Of a DNA stretch of 64,000 bases, positions 1 to 7,880 are shown piece after piece. The DNA comes from Acidimicrobiaceae bacterium (lineage in GTDB: Bacteria; Actinomycetota; Acidimicrobiia; Acidimicrobiales; RAAP-2). Made by a program: the position numbers and the translations under genes. The stretch's first letter is position 1. The number at the start of each line of letters is the position of its first letter. The stretch lies in contig PMON01000004.1 of the NCBI GenBank assembly GCA_003162395.1, positions 24,711 to 88,710 of the forward strand. The letters are read 5' to 3'. The notes under the pieces were generated by a model. It saw only the letters and a program-made list of their open reading frames with translations, was not told the DNA's origin and did not search any database.

Positions 1-281
1 GCGGGGATGCCCATCCGGCCCTGGCGGTCGATCTCGACGTCGACGGAGCCTGCAGCCCACACGCGTGCGAAGTTCCTGGCCGCGGCCGTCCCCTCCCGGG
101 ACGCCGCCAGCATCTCGGAGGCCTGACGGTCGAACTCCCCCGGGGTCCACAACGACAGGCACCGCTCGTAGTTCTGGGTCAGGCAGCCGCCGTGTTCGAA
201 GCTCGTCCGAAATCGAGCGGGCAGGATCACCCGCCCCTTCGCATCGAGACTGTGGTCGAACCGCCCAACGAACCCCGACAC
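1..281 (-). CDS. mraZ: Transcriptional regulator MraZ (N-terminal part, runs off left edge)
   Basis: The reverse strand reads VSGFVGRFDHSLDAKGRVIL and continues through PARFRTSFEHGG and the second-repeat motif EIDRQGRMGIP. This is the duplicated AbrB-like fold of MraZ, the regulator at the head of the division and cell-wall (dcw) cluster. About 93 residues are visible of a usual 140-150. The GTG start is chosen because it immediately precedes the conserved FVG(R)FDHSLDAKGR block and has GGAAGG about 6 nt upstream. By family knowledge it binds its own promoter and represses the dcw operon, so rsmH, ftsL and ftsI are expected beyond the left edge. The upstream region carries its predicted binding boxes. 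Confidence 0.95.
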   Translation of the reverse strand, partial: MSGFVGRFDHSLDAKGRVILPARFRTSFEHGGCLTQNYERCLSLWTPGEFDRQASEMLAASREGTAAARNFARVWAAGSVDVEIDRQGRMGIP

Positions 282-313
282 CTGCGTCCTTCCGACTCGG
301 TTCGAGGGCCCCT

Positions 314-364
314 CCCCTTCGAACCACTTCGCGCCACAGTATGCCCTTCCCCACCACCTGTCAA
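314..364 (-). promoter_or_regulatory. mraZ promoter with MraZ-box direct repeats
   Basis: On the reverse strand TTGACA (359-364) is followed after exactly 17 nt by TACTGT (336-341), a near-consensus sigma-70-type promoter. Three G-rich boxes follow at a 10-bp period: GTGG at 334-337, GTGG at 324-327 and GGGG at 314-317. Ten-bp-spaced GTGG/TGGG repeats are the known type of MraZ target, so autoregulation is inferred. The first box touches the -10 element. Confidence 0.8.
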
Positions 365-456
365 CACTCTTTGTGCCCTAGTCACGCACTCGGACACGAC
401 ACGGCTCGGGTGCCGCTAGCGACGTGCGTGAGACCAGCGCGCACGGGGTCGCTGCG

Positions 457-1131
457 TCAGGAGAAGGGCTGCACGTCGACCGCGATCGTGGCGCCCGACG
501 TGCTCACGACCTCGACGAAGGTCGTGAGCACGTCGTCGACGGCAAGTCCGGGCGCCACCGAGAGGATCGACGCCGCCCTGCGCAGCCCGGGGACCTTTGG
601 AGCCGCCGGGGACAGATACAGGCAGAGGTCTCCTGGGTCCTCGACGGCGAGCACGCTCGAGACGAGCGCTCCCTCGCGGACTCGCCACTGGGAGATCCCG
701 AGGACCTTTCGCCCGTTCACGGTCAGCTCGCCGGGACCAACGCCAGCGAAGCAGGCGATCGCCCCTTGCCGCGCGTCGACGACGGCCCCTCGGTGCATCG
801 CCGCGTCGACGCCGTGAGTCGCCAGCGCCGTCCGCCACCAGTCCCCCACCAGGTACGCCGAAGAACGGACATCGTGGTCCCGTGCAAGTGCCCCGCGCAG
901 CCACAGCTCGACCCATCGATCGGCCGGACGAAGCAGGACCGCGCCGCCGCCGCCGTGGCGCCGGCGAACGCCGACGCCGTCTCGGTGGAGCGCGACGTCG
1001 TGCAGGTCGCCGGCCGACTGGCGCGCACCGAGCACGACCACCGGGTCGTCTTGACGCAGCACCCCGAGCGTCGTGTGCTCCAGCTTTCGGAGGCGCTCGA
1101 CGTCGAAGAGCGACGCCGGCCGAGCGGTCAC
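457..1131 (-). CDS. Lipoate-protein ligase A / biotin-lipoyl ligase family protein
   Basis: The 224-residue product has the family signatures RRRHGGGGAVLL (RRxxGGGxV loop) and, further on, VNGRKVLGISQWR, which carries the invariant lysine that contacts lipoyl-AMP. The family attaches lipoate or octanoate to E2 and GcvH proteins or acts in octanoyl transfer. Substrate specificity cannot be read from the sequence. The GTG start is chosen because it forms a GTGA overlap with the stop of the upstream HNH gene, implying translational coupling. An upstream ATG at 1197 would lie inside the HNH gene. Alternative names are LipM- or LplA-like. Confidence is high for the family and low for the exact reaction. 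Confidence 0.85.
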   Translation of the reverse strand: MTARPASLFDVERLRKLEHTTLGVLRQDDPVVVLGARQSAGDLHDVALHRDGVGVRRRHGGGGAVLLRPADRWVELWLRGALARDHDVRSSAYLVGDWWRTALATHGVDAAMHRGAVVDARQGAIACFAGVGPGELTVNGRKVLGISQWRVREGALVSSVLAVEDPGDLCLYLSPAAPKVPGLRRAASILSVAPGLAVDDVLTTFVEVVSTSGATIAVDVQPFS

Positions 1132-1634
1132 GAGGCGAGCGGAAGGAACGGCGCCCAGAGCGGATCGGGGTCCTCGATCGGGCGCCATCGCCACCACAGC
1201 CCTTGCGGGGCGCTCGGCTCATGGCGCAGTCGCCACCCGAGCTCTTCGAGTAGTCGATCGCCCTTCTCGACGTTGTGCCGGCGGCACGCGGCGACGACGT
1301 TGCTCCAGTCATGGACGCCGCCGCGGCTTCGCGGCACGATGTGGTCCACGGTGTCGGCGTGCTCCCCGCAGTAGGCACAGCGCTGCCGGTCCCGCGCGAG
1401 CACCGCTCGGCGCGTCACGGGCGGGATGCGCGCGTGCGGCGGCAGTCGCACGAGCGTGGTCAGGCGCACGATCGAGGGCACCGTCACCGTCAGGCGCGGC
1501 GATCGGATGATGCGGGGCTCATCATGTGTCGCGACCGCCTCGGCGCGTCCGACGAGGAGCAGGACGACGGCGCGACGATCAGAGACCAGCTGCAGCGGCT
1601 CGTAGGTCGCGTTGAGTAGGAGCACGCGCCCCAT
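1128..1634 (-). CDS. HNH endonuclease
   Basis: The 168-residue protein has a C-terminal HNH module: CAYCG zinc knuckle half (about residue 86), DTVDHIVPRSRGG with the catalytic His, then WSNVVAACRRHN. The N-terminal half (MGRVLLLNATYEPLQ) is typical of the stand-alone chromosomal actinobacterial and cyanobacterial HNH proteins of unknown role. Only one knuckle cysteine pair is obvious, because the second half is AACRRHN. There is no Shine-Dalgarno. Instead TAGGGT sits 7 nt before the ATG, suggesting a leaderless mRNA. It is translationally coupled to the ligase-like gene behind it. Confidence 0.9.
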   Translation of the reverse strand: MGRVLLLNATYEPLQLVSDRRAVVLLLVGRAEAVATHDEPRIIRSPRLTVTVPSIVRLTTLVRLPPHARIPPVTRRAVLARDRQRCAYCGEHADTVDHIVPRSRGGVHDWSNVVAACRRHNVEKGDRLLEELGWRLRHEPSAPQGLWWRWRPIEDPDPLWAPFLPLAS

Positions 1635-1641
1635 GGCCCGA

Positions 1642-1647
1642 ACCCTA
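1642..1647 (-). promoter_or_regulatory. Putative leaderless -10 element of the HNH gene
   Basis: TAGGGT on the reverse strand ends 7 nt before the ATG at 1634 and there is no ribosome binding site. It overlaps the TAG stop of the preceding 98-residue gene. Four other genes here share this TAGNNT arrangement. Confidence 0.5.
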
Positions 1648-1941
1648 CCGTTGACGCCGGCGCGCCCGGCGCGACCAGTGGATCGCCGTCACGAGGTCGT
1701 CGAGCGCTGGGAGGGCTTCTTCGTCGCCGAACGCAGTCTCCATTCGGAAGCGCCAGTACCGCGAATCAGGGAGCGGGAGGAACGGTGGCCGGCGCCACCA
1801 GCCACGCGGCGCGAATCGGATCGCGCTCGTCGCGCCCGACCACCACGCGGTCGGTCGACGAACGAGTGACGCGAGCGCGTGCACCGGCACGGCGGCGTTG
1901 CGACCCTCGGTGCGGTCGTCCACGACGTGTCGGACGTTCAC
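1645..1941 (-). CDS. Hypothetical 98-residue protein
   Basis: I do not recognise the family. The product is basic and tryptophan-rich (RRPTAWWSGA, FAPRGWWRRPPFLPLPD, YWRFRMETAFGDEE) and ends in an Arg-rich tail. The GTG start forms a GTGA overlap with the stop of the ROK kinase gene, which supports a real, coupled gene. The WW..PPFLPLPD..YW.FR pattern looks like an ordered small domain rather than a chance frame. It is soluble, with no signal peptide or membrane segment. Its position between ROK kinase and HNH gives no functional hint. Confidence 0.6.
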   Translation of the reverse strand: MNVRHVVDDRTEGRNAAVPVHALASLVRRPTAWWSGATSAIRFAPRGWWRRPPFLPLPDSRYWRFRMETAFGDEEALPALDDLVTAIHWSRRARRRQR

Positions 1942-2822
1942 CGCGGGATCCAGGTCGCCCCGAGGTGGCGCATCGCGATCGCGCCCGCGCCCACGAGCGG
2001 GGCTCGGTCGCCGAGCCCGACCGGGATCACCCGACAGGCGCGCGAGAAGTCGAGCCTGGAGCGCGTGGACAGCTCGGACTGTGCCGCGTCGAAGAACGCC
2101 TCGCCGAAGCCGAGCGCGACCGACCCCCCGACGACGGCGAGGTCGAGGTCGAGGAGGTTCGCGACCGAGGCGACCGCTCGCCCGACGAGCGTGCCACTGC
2201 GCACCCTCACCTCGATCGGCGCAAGTGCGGCGCGTGCGCCCGTCACCGCTTCGATCGCGGAACCCGATGCCTCGGCCTCGAGGCATCCGTGCGAGCCGCA
2301 CGAGCACCGGCGACCGTCCGGCTCGACGATGACGTGGCCGACGTGGCCGGCGTTGCCCAGGCGACCCCCGAGCAGACGGCCATCGAGCACCAGCCCGCCT
2401 CCCACACCCGTTGAGACGACCATGGCAAGGAAGTTCCTCGAACCGCGAGCAGCGCCAAGCCAGCCCTCCGCGAGCGCGAGCGCCTTCGCGTCATTGTCGA
2501 CGATGACGTCGAGTCCGAGCTCGTCGCCGAGCATCTGGGCGAGGGGGAAACGTCGCCACGCCGGGATGTTGAGCGGCGACACCGTCGCTGCGTCCATAGG
2601 ACCGCCGCAGCCGACTCCGCAGATGCGTGGGCTCACGCCAAGCGTTGACTGCACGTGGCGCACCAGCACGACGACGGCGCCGAGCAGCTCTTTGGCGTCG
2701 CGATCCTTCGGGGTCGTGATCGACGTCCTGCCCGACAGTGATCCGTCGGGTTCGACGAGCGCAGCGGCGATCTTGGATCCGCCGATGTCGAGTGCGAGGA
2801 CGCTGCCGGCCGGATCCGGCAC
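1938..2822 (-). CDS. ROK family sugar kinase (probable glucokinase)
   Basis: The 294-residue protein begins with the ATP-binding phosphate loop LALDIGGSKIAAALV and carries the zinc motif CSCGSHGCLE that defines ROK enzymes. VDNDAKALALAEGWLGAARG holds the catalytic Asp, and GHVGHV (family E/G-H-x-x) sits before the zinc site. ROK kinases phosphorylate glucose, fructose, ManNAc or similar sugars. Some members are repressors with an N-terminal HTH, which is absent here. The GTG start lies 5 bp after the stop of the DUF3040 gene. Glucokinase is the most likely activity, and it would feed free glucose from the nearby glycogen enzymes into glucose-6-phosphate (inference). Confidence 0.88.
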   Translation of the reverse strand: MPDPAGSVLALDIGGSKIAAALVEPDGSLSGRTSITTPKDRDAKELLGAVVVLVRHVQSTLGVSPRICGVGCGGPMDAATVSPLNIPAWRRFPLAQMLGDELGLDVIVDNDAKALALAEGWLGAARGSRNFLAMVVSTGVGGGLVLDGRLLGGRLGNAGHVGHVIVEPDGRRCSCGSHGCLEAEASGSAIEAVTGARAALAPIEVRVRSGTLVGRAVASVANLLDLDLAVVGGSVALGFGEAFFDAAQSELSTRSRLDFSRACRVIPVGLGDRAPLVGAGAIAMRHLGATWIPR

Positions 2823-2827
2823 GGGCG

Positions 2828-3223
2828 TCAGTCGTCGTCGCGACGGAAGCGGTTCTTGAACCAGTCGCGGGCCTCATGGACGTTGCGCTCGATGCCCGCA
2901 GCCCCGGAAGGCTGGGCGCCCTGGAACCCTCGCGTGATGTCGTGCCAACTCGCCCGCCCCATGCGGCGGAGGCTCTGCTGGATCACGACTGCCGAGACGA
3001 ACATGATCGCCACCCCGAGGAGGCCAAGGAAGAGCGAGGTGGCGTAGAGCCACACCAGGACGATGAGACCGACGAGGAACGTGCAGGCAGCCCACTTCGC
3101 GTGCCGACCGGCGTGGCGATAGAGGGACTCGTTGCGAACCTTGTCCGCGAACTCGGGGTCCTCACGGTTGAGGGACTCCTCGAGCTCGGCGAGAATCTTT
3201 TGCTCGTGGTCCGACAGGGGCAC
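2828..3223 (-). CDS. DUF3040 domain membrane protein
   Basis: The 131-residue product starts VPLSDHEQKILAELEESL, the hallmark N-terminus of DUF3040, a short actinobacterial family. Two membrane segments follow (about residues 45-62 and 64-82: WAACTFLVGLIVLVWLY, then SLFLGLLGVAIMFVSAVVI). The C-terminus is charged and basic. The GTG start is supported by AAGGAGGAA 5 nt upstream. The function is unknown. In several actinobacteria the family is found near cell-division genes, which fits the neighbouring mraZ but is not proof. The ROK gene starts 5 bp downstream, so they probably share a transcript. Confidence 0.88.
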   Translation of the reverse strand: MPLSDHEQKILAELEESLNREDPEFADKVRNESLYRHAGRHAKWAACTFLVGLIVLVWLYATSLFLGLLGVAIMFVSAVVIQQSLRRMGRASWHDITRGFQGAQPSGAAGIERNVHEARDWFKNRFRRDDD

Positions 3224-3327
3224 GGCTTCCTCCTTCCCGCCTCGGACCCTTGGTCCCTGCCTCATGGTAGTTCCGGAGATTGTCGCCATCCACGTCGGAC
3301 AGCCCTCGGGCCGGCGAATCTGGCTGA

Positions 3328-4776
3328 TCAGTTGGGCGCGAACCCCAGCAGCTGGGTGGTCGAGGCGACAAACACCATGTTGTCGCCGACCGCAGGGGTC
3401 GCGAAGTGGTTCTGCTCGGCCCCGAAGCCGAACCGCAGCCTCACCGCGCCCGTGGCTGGGTTGATCCCGTAGAGCGTCGAGCCGCCGCCTGACCCCGCGA
3501 TCGCCCACACGATCCCCGCCGCATAGACGGGAGGGCCCGAGACCGCAGACTGGGTCCACACGCCGGCGCCGTAGGGCGACTTGGTGAACACGTGGACGGC
3601 GTCGAGGCCGCCGTCGCAGGGCACGACGACGAGCGAGCCGACCAGCGCGTCACCGCCGTCGGCGCTCCCGAGGCCCGAGCAGACCGGGAACGTGTGCACC
3701 GCGCCGTTGATGTGACCGAGGTGGGACTGATTGAGGACGTAGCCCAACTCGGTCTTCCCCACCTGTAGCAGCTGTCCGTCGGGCAGCAGCTGCGGCGCCC
3801 CCGATCCGAGGTCGAGGTCCGACCCGTTGTCCGTGGGCCACGTCCTCGGTGCGAAGAAGTCGATCAGGTGCATCGTCGGGGTGAGCTTGAGCACCGCGTC
3901 GCTGTAGTCGTAGGCGTCCGACGACGAGGTCGCGTTGCCGTTCCCGTCCGCGACGAAGACGTCCCCTGCGCTGTTGACCGACGGCGCTCCGCCGCCCATC
4001 CACACGGCACCTCGGCCCTGGCCGGGCCTGCTCGCCACCTCGTAGCGATCGATTCTGCCGCTGCCAGACTCGGGCACGCTCACGACCCAGCCGTGGTAGT
4101 TGCCGCAGTCGCCGTAGTTGCCACCGAAGCCGATGATCACCATGCCCTTCGAGATCGCGAGCGAGGCGCGCTGCAAGAGGTAGATGACCTGCTGGCCCGG
4201 CGGGTCCACGCCGAGGGCGAGCAGCGTTCGGCCCGTGGCAAGGGAGAGCCCGAAGATCCGGTGCACCGGGTTGGTCTCGCGCTTGCCTGTGCCGATGTCG
4301 GCGACCACGAACAGCTCGCCTCGGCCTTCGTCGATCACCGGGGTCGAGACGATCCCGACTCTCGGACCGATGTCGCCGCACACGCCACCTGGCTGGGTGT
4401 AGCCCTCGCCGAGACGTCGCGTCCAGATCGTCTTCCCGGTGACAGTCGAGATGGCGTACACCCGATTCTGGAGCGTCGTGACGTACGCCGTGTCCCCGAC
4501 GATCAGCGGTGAGGCGTACATCTGGTCGTTCTTGTCAGACGGCCCCGACGTCGGGAGGCGCCAGTCGAGCCGCACCTTGCGCGACGTGAACGCACCCTTG
4601 ATCGAGCCGTCCCCCGTGCGGAGCACGTCGTGGTGGTAGGTGGTCCAGTCGGCAGCCGGGACTCTGGCTCGGTCGACCGTCCTCGACTGCACCGAGGCTG
4701 CGACGGCAGCCGTGACGCCGAAGACCATGGCCGAAGTGAGGACGATCGAGATCGACGCTCGCTGGATGCTGCGCAA
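3328..4776 (-). CDS. Exported PQQ-like beta-propeller protein
   Basis: The 482-residue protein has a signal peptide (RSIQRASISIVLTSAMVFG, then VTAAVAAS) and blade repeats of the PQQ or YVTN type: VGDTAYVTTLQNRVYAISTV, VSTPVIDEGRGELFVV and GSTLYGINPATGAVRL. No PQQ-binding or quinoprotein catalytic residues are evident, so a structural or binding role outside the membrane is more likely than dehydrogenase activity. The TTG start at 4774-4776 is chosen because GAGGAGG lies just upstream and it places the signal peptide at the N-terminus. ATG codons further upstream would add an unlikely Arg-rich extension. Another propeller protein occurs at 46.1 kb. Confidence 0.8.
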   Translation of the reverse strand: MRSIQRASISIVLTSAMVFGVTAAVAASVQSRTVDRARVPAADWTTYHHDVLRTGDGSIKGAFTSRKVRLDWRLPTSGPSDKNDQMYASPLIVGDTAYVTTLQNRVYAISTVTGKTIWTRRLGEGYTQPGGVCGDIGPRVGIVSTPVIDEGRGELFVVADIGTGKRETNPVHRIFGLSLATGRTLLALGVDPPGQQVIYLLQRASLAISKGMVIIGFGGNYGDCGNYHGWVVSVPESGSGRIDRYEVASRPGQGRGAVWMGGGAPSVNSAGDVFVADGNGNATSSSDAYDYSDAVLKLTPTMHLIDFFAPRTWPTDNGSDLDLGSGAPQLLPDGQLLQVGKTELGYVLNQSHLGHINGAVHTFPVCSGLGSADGGDALVGSLVVVPCDGGLDAVHVFTKSPYGAGVWTQSAVSGPPVYAAGIVWAIAGSGGGSTLYGINPATGAVRLRFGFGAEQNHFATPAVGDNMVFVASTTQLLGFAPN

Positions 4777-4918
4777 GTGGCCTCCTCGGCCTTGGCGACC
4801 GGTCTCGATGCTACGGCCAGGCTCGTGAGCCAGCCCCGCATCGTGGCGTCGGGGAGTCATTTCGGTGTCATCGAGCATCACACCCGCCAACGGCCCCCGC
4901 GAGCAGATACCGCAGGGC

Positions 4919-5161
4919 TCAGTCGTGCTTCGAGGACGAACCACGCCGCCGCGCGAACCGGATGACAACGCCACCGAGCACCGCCGACAAGACGATGACG
5001 AGGAACAGCGGGGCCTTGGCCGTGGTGAGCCAGAAGTGGATCCTCACGGACTGCCAGTTGCTCACGGCGAACCACACAAGCAGGCCCACGGCGATCGCCG
5101 TCAGGATCTGGCGGTTGTCTGGTCGGCGCGCGGGCGTGCCGTCCGCTGGGGTTTCGGCCAT
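4919..5161 (-). CDS. LapA (DUF1049) family small membrane protein
   Basis: The 80-residue protein has two hydrophobic segments (ILTAIAVGLLVWFAVSNW and APLFLVIVLSAVLGGVVIRF) around the conserved N-W-Q/E-x-V-x-I/V-x-F core typical of LapA/DUF1049 proteins. A basic cytoplasmic tail (RFARRRG) follows. In Proteobacteria LapA (YciS) regulates LPS synthesis; in Gram-positive actinobacteria the role is unknown. The ATG start is preceded by GAGGAGGCGAC. It is transcribed divergently from the phosphorylase gene. Confidence 0.85.
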   Translation of the reverse strand: MAETPADGTPARRPDNRQILTAIAVGLLVWFAVSNWQSVRIHFWLTTAKAPLFLVIVLSAVLGGVVIRFARRRGSSSKHD

Positions 5162-5297
5162 GTCGCCTCCTCGCTCACGCAATGATGACCCAGATCGCTG
5201 TTCGCACCGTGGATCCGCAGGGCGGGCTGGGCAGCGGCGGTGCGTGGGCGTTTCGTCGCGCCACGTGGGGAATGATGGGACCTGGAAGGAGGCAGCG

Positions 5298-7880
5298 GTG
5301 CACGATCAGGAGACGTCGGTCGCCACCGCCCCCCATCTGGTCTCCTTCGAAGAGCTCGTAGCCGTGGCCTCGAATCTTCGCTGGACTTGGCACGTGGATG
5401 TTCGAACCCTGTTCGCGGCCCTGTTCGCCGAGGAAGAGCCGAGTCAGCTGGAGTGGCCCCTACGACTGCTGCGCAGGGCCGGCCCGACCCGCGTGCGGTC
5501 GCGGCTGCGTGCGAACCCCGAGCTCGCGGCCCTAGCTCGCGAGGTCGTCGAGGACCGGTCCGACTACCTCCATGAGGCCCCGATCACGTGGTATCCGACG
5601 ACCCACGGCGGCGCGCCGCCGCTGCGCGTCGCCTACTTCGCCGCGGAGTTCGCCCTCACCGACTCGCTGCCCATCTTCGCGGGTGGGCTCGGGGCCATCG
5701 CCGGCGAGCAGCTCAAGTCCTCGAGTGCGCTCGGCGTCCCCCTCGTCGGCGTCGGGCTCCTCTACCGGGAATCCTCCCACCAGCGCCTCGACGTCACGGG
5801 CGTGCAGCGCGAGATGTACGAGGTGCTCGACCCGAACGGGCTGCCGGTGACCCTGCTCCGTCACCTCGACGGCATGCCGCTCAGCGTGGAGCTGGCGTTC
5901 CCCGGTCGTGTCATCGCGGCGCAGCTATGGACCGCACCAGTCGGACGGACGTGGCTGTACCTCTTGGACACGGACGTCGAGCAGAACTCGCCCAAGGACC
6001 GGCTGATCACCGCGCGCCTCTACGGCGGCGACCTCGAAACGCGGATCCAACAAGAGCTCATCCTCGGAATCGGCGGCATCAAGGCGCTGTCGCTCGTCGG
6101 TACCGAGCCGAACGTGCTGCACCTGAACGAGGGTCACTCCGCGTTCGCGGCACTTGCCCTTATCGCGGGGATTGCCGCGCGCAACGACGTCGACTTTCAC
6201 GTTGCGCGCCGCATCGCCGCGGCGCAGATGGTCTTCACCACCCACACCCCGGTGAACGCGGGGCACGACTACTTCCCTGCGGCCCTCGCGGGTCCGTACC
6301 TCGCTCCGTACGCCGAGCTGTTCGGCATCGAGCTCGAAGAGCTGCTCGCCCTCGGCCGGTACCGACCCGAGGACCCGACGGACACTTTTTGCCCGACGGT
6401 GCTCGGACTCCGGCTCACCGACATGCACAACGGCGTCAGCCGGCTGCATGGCGCCGTCACGCGCCAGCAGTGGGGCGGGCTCTGGCCGCGGCTCCCCGTC
6501 GACGAGGTGCCGATCGGGCACGTCACGAACGGTGTGCACCTTCAGTCGTGGATTACCCCTGAGGTTGACCGGCTGCTCGATCGACAGCTCGGCGAGGAGT
6601 GGCGCCGCGTCCCCGGCGAGCCGGAGTCCTGGGCGAGGCTCCTCGATGTCGGCGACGCCGAGCTGTGGCACGCCGCTCGGGTCGCGCGCCAGCGGCTCGT
6701 GATCGCGACGCGAGACCGACGGCGCGACGCGCTCGACCTCGATGCCCCCGACGAGGCCTTCGAAGAGGTAGATCGACTCTTGGATCCTGACGCCCTCACG
6801 ATCGGTTTCGTCGGGCGCTTCGTTGCCTACAAGCGCCCGACCCTGTTCCTCTTGGATCCCGAGCGGCTCGAGCGGCTGCTCACGGATCCCGAGCGGCCGG
6901 TCCAGATCGTCTTCGCGGGCAAGGCGCACCCCGACGACGAGTCCGGCAAGCGACTGCTGCAGACCGTCACGGACTTCGCGGCGCAGCGCGGGCTCTCGCA
7001 CCGGCTCGTGTTCATCGAGGACTTCGACCTCACCGCGGACCGCGCGCTCGCCCAGGGCGTGGACCTCTGGCTCAACACGCCCCGCCGCCCGCTCGAGGCG
7101 TGCGGGATCGGTGGCATGAAGGCGGGTGTGAACGGGGCGCTCAACTTCAGCACGTTGGATGGATGGTGGGACGAGGTGTGGCACGACGCCATCGCGAGTG
7201 CGCCGCCCATCGGGTGGTGCATCGGCACCGACGAGATGATCGAGGACCACGACCTCCAGGACGCCCTCGACGCCGAGTCGCTCTACTCCCAGTTGGAGCG
7301 CGACATCGTCCCGTGCTTCTTCGAGCGCGACGACGAGGGCATCCCGCGACGATGGCTTGCATCCGTCCGACAGTCGATGGCGACGCTCGCAGAGACGTGG
7401 CGATCCCACCGGATGGTCCAGCAGTACGTGGACGACTTCTACCTGCCGAGCGCCGTCCGCGCGAGCCGGCTCACGAGCAACGACGCGGTTCGAGCCCGCC
7501 GGCTCGCGTCGAGCCTCGAGCGCATCGAGCGCGCATGGCAGGCAGTCGCGGTGCAGGTGCTCGGCGTCGAGCACGACGATGGGGTGATCACCATCGACGT
7601 CGCCGTCGCGCACCCCGGCCTCGGCGCCAACGACCTCACCGTCGACGTCTGGGTCCGGCCGACCGACTCGGGGCCGTACCCCGTGGCCGCGCACCGCACC
7701 GACACCAGCCCGGTTGTCACGAGCGGCGGCATCTTCCGCACGAGGCTCGCGACCAGCGGGCTCGAGGGCGCTGACTTCGCGGCGCGGGCACTCCCCCGGG
7801 TCGAGGACGCCCCGAGCAGGTTCCTGCCCGGTCTCATCGCCTGGTCCCCCAACGCCCAGTACGACACCACGCCGTCTTGA
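5298..7880 (+). CDS. glgP: Alpha-glucan phosphorylase (GT35), first copy
   Basis: The product is 860 residues. It releases glucose-1-phosphate from alpha-1,4-glucans and belongs to the short 'alpha-glucan phosphorylase' branch of GT35 (AEFALTDSLPIFAGGLG, LHLNEGHSAFAAL, VFTTHTPVNAGHDYF, VGRFVAYKRPTL). The pyridoxal-phosphate lysine is K608 in GIGGMKAGVNGALN. The usual motif is GTSGMKAxxNG, so the loop differs from that of the second copy. About 150 extra C-terminal residues (after position 700) resemble an Ig-like domain (GVITIDVAVAHPGLG, LTVDVWVRP). The GTG start has GGAAGGAGG upstream. The stop overlaps the ATG of the malQ-glgB gene, so the two are coupled. Confidence 0.92.
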   Translation: MHDQETSVATAPHLVSFEELVAVASNLRWTWHVDVRTLFAALFAEEEPSQLEWPLRLLRRAGPTRVRSRLRANPELAALAREVVEDRSDYLHEAPITWYPTTHGGAPPLRVAYFAAEFALTDSLPIFAGGLGAIAGEQLKSSSALGVPLVGVGLLYRESSHQRLDVTGVQREMYEVLDPNGLPVTLLRHLDGMPLSVELAFPGRVIAAQLWTAPVGRTWLYLLDTDVEQNSPKDRLITARLYGGDLETRIQQELILGIGGIKALSLVGTEPNVLHLNEGHSAFAALALIAGIAARNDVDFHVARRIAAAQMVFTTHTPVNAGHDYFPAALAGPYLAPYAELFGIELEELLALGRYRPEDPTDTFCPTVLGLRLTDMHNGVSRLHGAVTRQQWGGLWPRLPVDEVPIGHVTNGVHLQSWITPEVDRLLDRQLGEEWRRVPGEPESWARLLDVGDAELWHAARVARQRLVIATRDRRRDALDLDAPDEAFEEVDRLLDPDALTIGFVGRFVAYKRPTLFLLDPERLERLLTDPERPVQIVFAGKAHPDDESGKRLLQTVTDFAAQRGLSHRLVFIEDFDLTADRALAQGVDLWLNTPRRPLEACGIGGMKAGVNGALNFSTLDGWWDEVWHDAIASAPPIGWCIGTDEMIEDHDLQDALDAESLYSQLERDIVPCFFERDDEGIPRRWLASVRQSMATLAETWRSHRMVQQYVDDFYLPSAVRASRLTSNDAVRARRLASSLERIERAWQAVAVQVLGVEHDDGVITIDVAVAHPGLGANDLTVDVWVRPTDSGPYPVAAHRTDTSPVVTSGGIFRTRLATSGLEGADFAARALPRVEDAPSRFLPGLIAWSPNAQYDTTPS

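Noticed and set aside
416-1378. Long open frames on both strands over the lipoate-ligase-like gene
   Set aside because: Arg/Ala/Pro-rich translations without domain signals; the frame at 457-1131 carries the family motifs and explains the region.
5925-7694. 589-codon minus-strand open frame inside the first phosphorylase gene
   Set aside because: High-GC shadow of the antisense strand; composition is Arg/Glu/Val-rich with no domain, while the sense frame has all GT35 motifs.
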